Assembly (NCBI GenBank): GCA_023431245.1
Contig: JAEYXO010000236.1
Coordinates: 1 to 6,374, forward strand
Reading direction: 5' to 3'
Length of the DNA stretch: 6,374 nucleotides
From: Pseudomonadota bacterium
GTDB taxonomy: Bacteria; Pseudomonadota; Gammaproteobacteria; Burkholderiales; SG8-41
The notes under the pieces were generated by a model. The model saw nothing but the letters and a program-made list of their open reading frames with translations. It made no database searches and was not told where the DNA came from. Position numbers and translations under genes: made by a program. This document shows, in pieces, positions 6,263-6,374 of this stretch; the first letter of the stretch is position 1, and each line of letters opens with the position of its first letter.

Positions 6263-6374
6263 GCCGCCCCCTGCGCCGCGCCTGGCGCAAAGGCCGCACC
6301 GAGGTTTTTCGCAAACTGTTTTTCCATGTCCTTCGCCTTGGCCTTGAGTACCGGCTGCCCGATGCTGCCCAGCG
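6259..6374 (-). CDS. CoxG-like SRPBCC-family protein, C-terminal tail only
   Basis: An open frame enters from the right edge and ends at the TGA at 6261-6259, giving the last 37 residues of a protein: LGSIGQPVLKAKAKDMEKQF, then AKNLGAAF and an Ala/Gly/Pro-rich end. A glycine-containing turn followed by a long amphipathic, Lys-rich helix ending in F..NL is the typical C-terminus of the CoxG (carbon monoxide dehydrogenase subunit G) branch of the SRPBCC fold. CoxG proteins accompany CoxMSL-like hydroxylases and have been tied to membrane association and electron delivery of CO dehydrogenase. The ATGA overlap with the FAD-subunit gene makes it the next gene up in the same operon. Only the tail is visible, so the family call rests on a short stretch plus context. 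Confidence 0.62.
   Translation of the reverse strand, partial: LGSIGQPVLKAKAKDMEKQFAKNLGAAFAPGAAQGAA

Overview
This 6.4 kb window is ordinary bacterial chromosome-like DNA: GC-rich, densely coding, with no mobile element, tRNA, rRNA or CRISPR. The GC-rich codon use and tight, catabolic-looking gene packing suggest a proteobacterium, perhaps of the Burkholderiales type. That placement is inference; no taxonomic marker is present.

Layout. Positions 1-1076 (minus) hold the first 358 residues of a UbiD-family, prenylated-FMN-dependent decarboxylase whose C-terminus lies beyond the left edge. A divergent intergenic region of about 100 bp (1077-1177) separates it from an AMP-forming acyl-CoA synthetase (1178-2614, plus). 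The synthetase runs head-on, with no spacer, into a minus-strand operon. Read in its own direction the operon is: the tail of a CoxG-like SRPBCC protein (6374-6259), the FAD subunit (6262-5405), the molybdopterin subunit (5387-3096) and the [2Fe-2S] subunit (3091-2615) of a three-subunit molybdenum hydroxylase of the xanthine oxidase family. Junctions are a 4-bp ATGA overlap, a 17-bp gap and a 4-bp gap, so the four genes are very probably co-transcribed.

How the genes could work together. The three enzyme types (UbiD-type decarboxylase, carboxylic acid:CoA ligase, three-subunit Mo hydroxylase) are those used in bacterial furan-2,5-dicarboxylate/2-furoate catabolism: decarboxylation, CoA activation, then ring hydroxylation of the CoA ester by HmfF, HmfD and HmfABC. 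The same logic could serve another aromatic or heteroaromatic acid. The hydroxylase is not a CO dehydrogenase, because the Cys-bearing active-site loop is absent. It is not a standard 4-hydroxybenzoyl-CoA reductase either, because the FAD subunit has a single Cys and no room for the extra [4Fe-4S] loop. The substrate is therefore open. The CoxG-like partner hints at membrane or quinone coupling of the hydroxylase.
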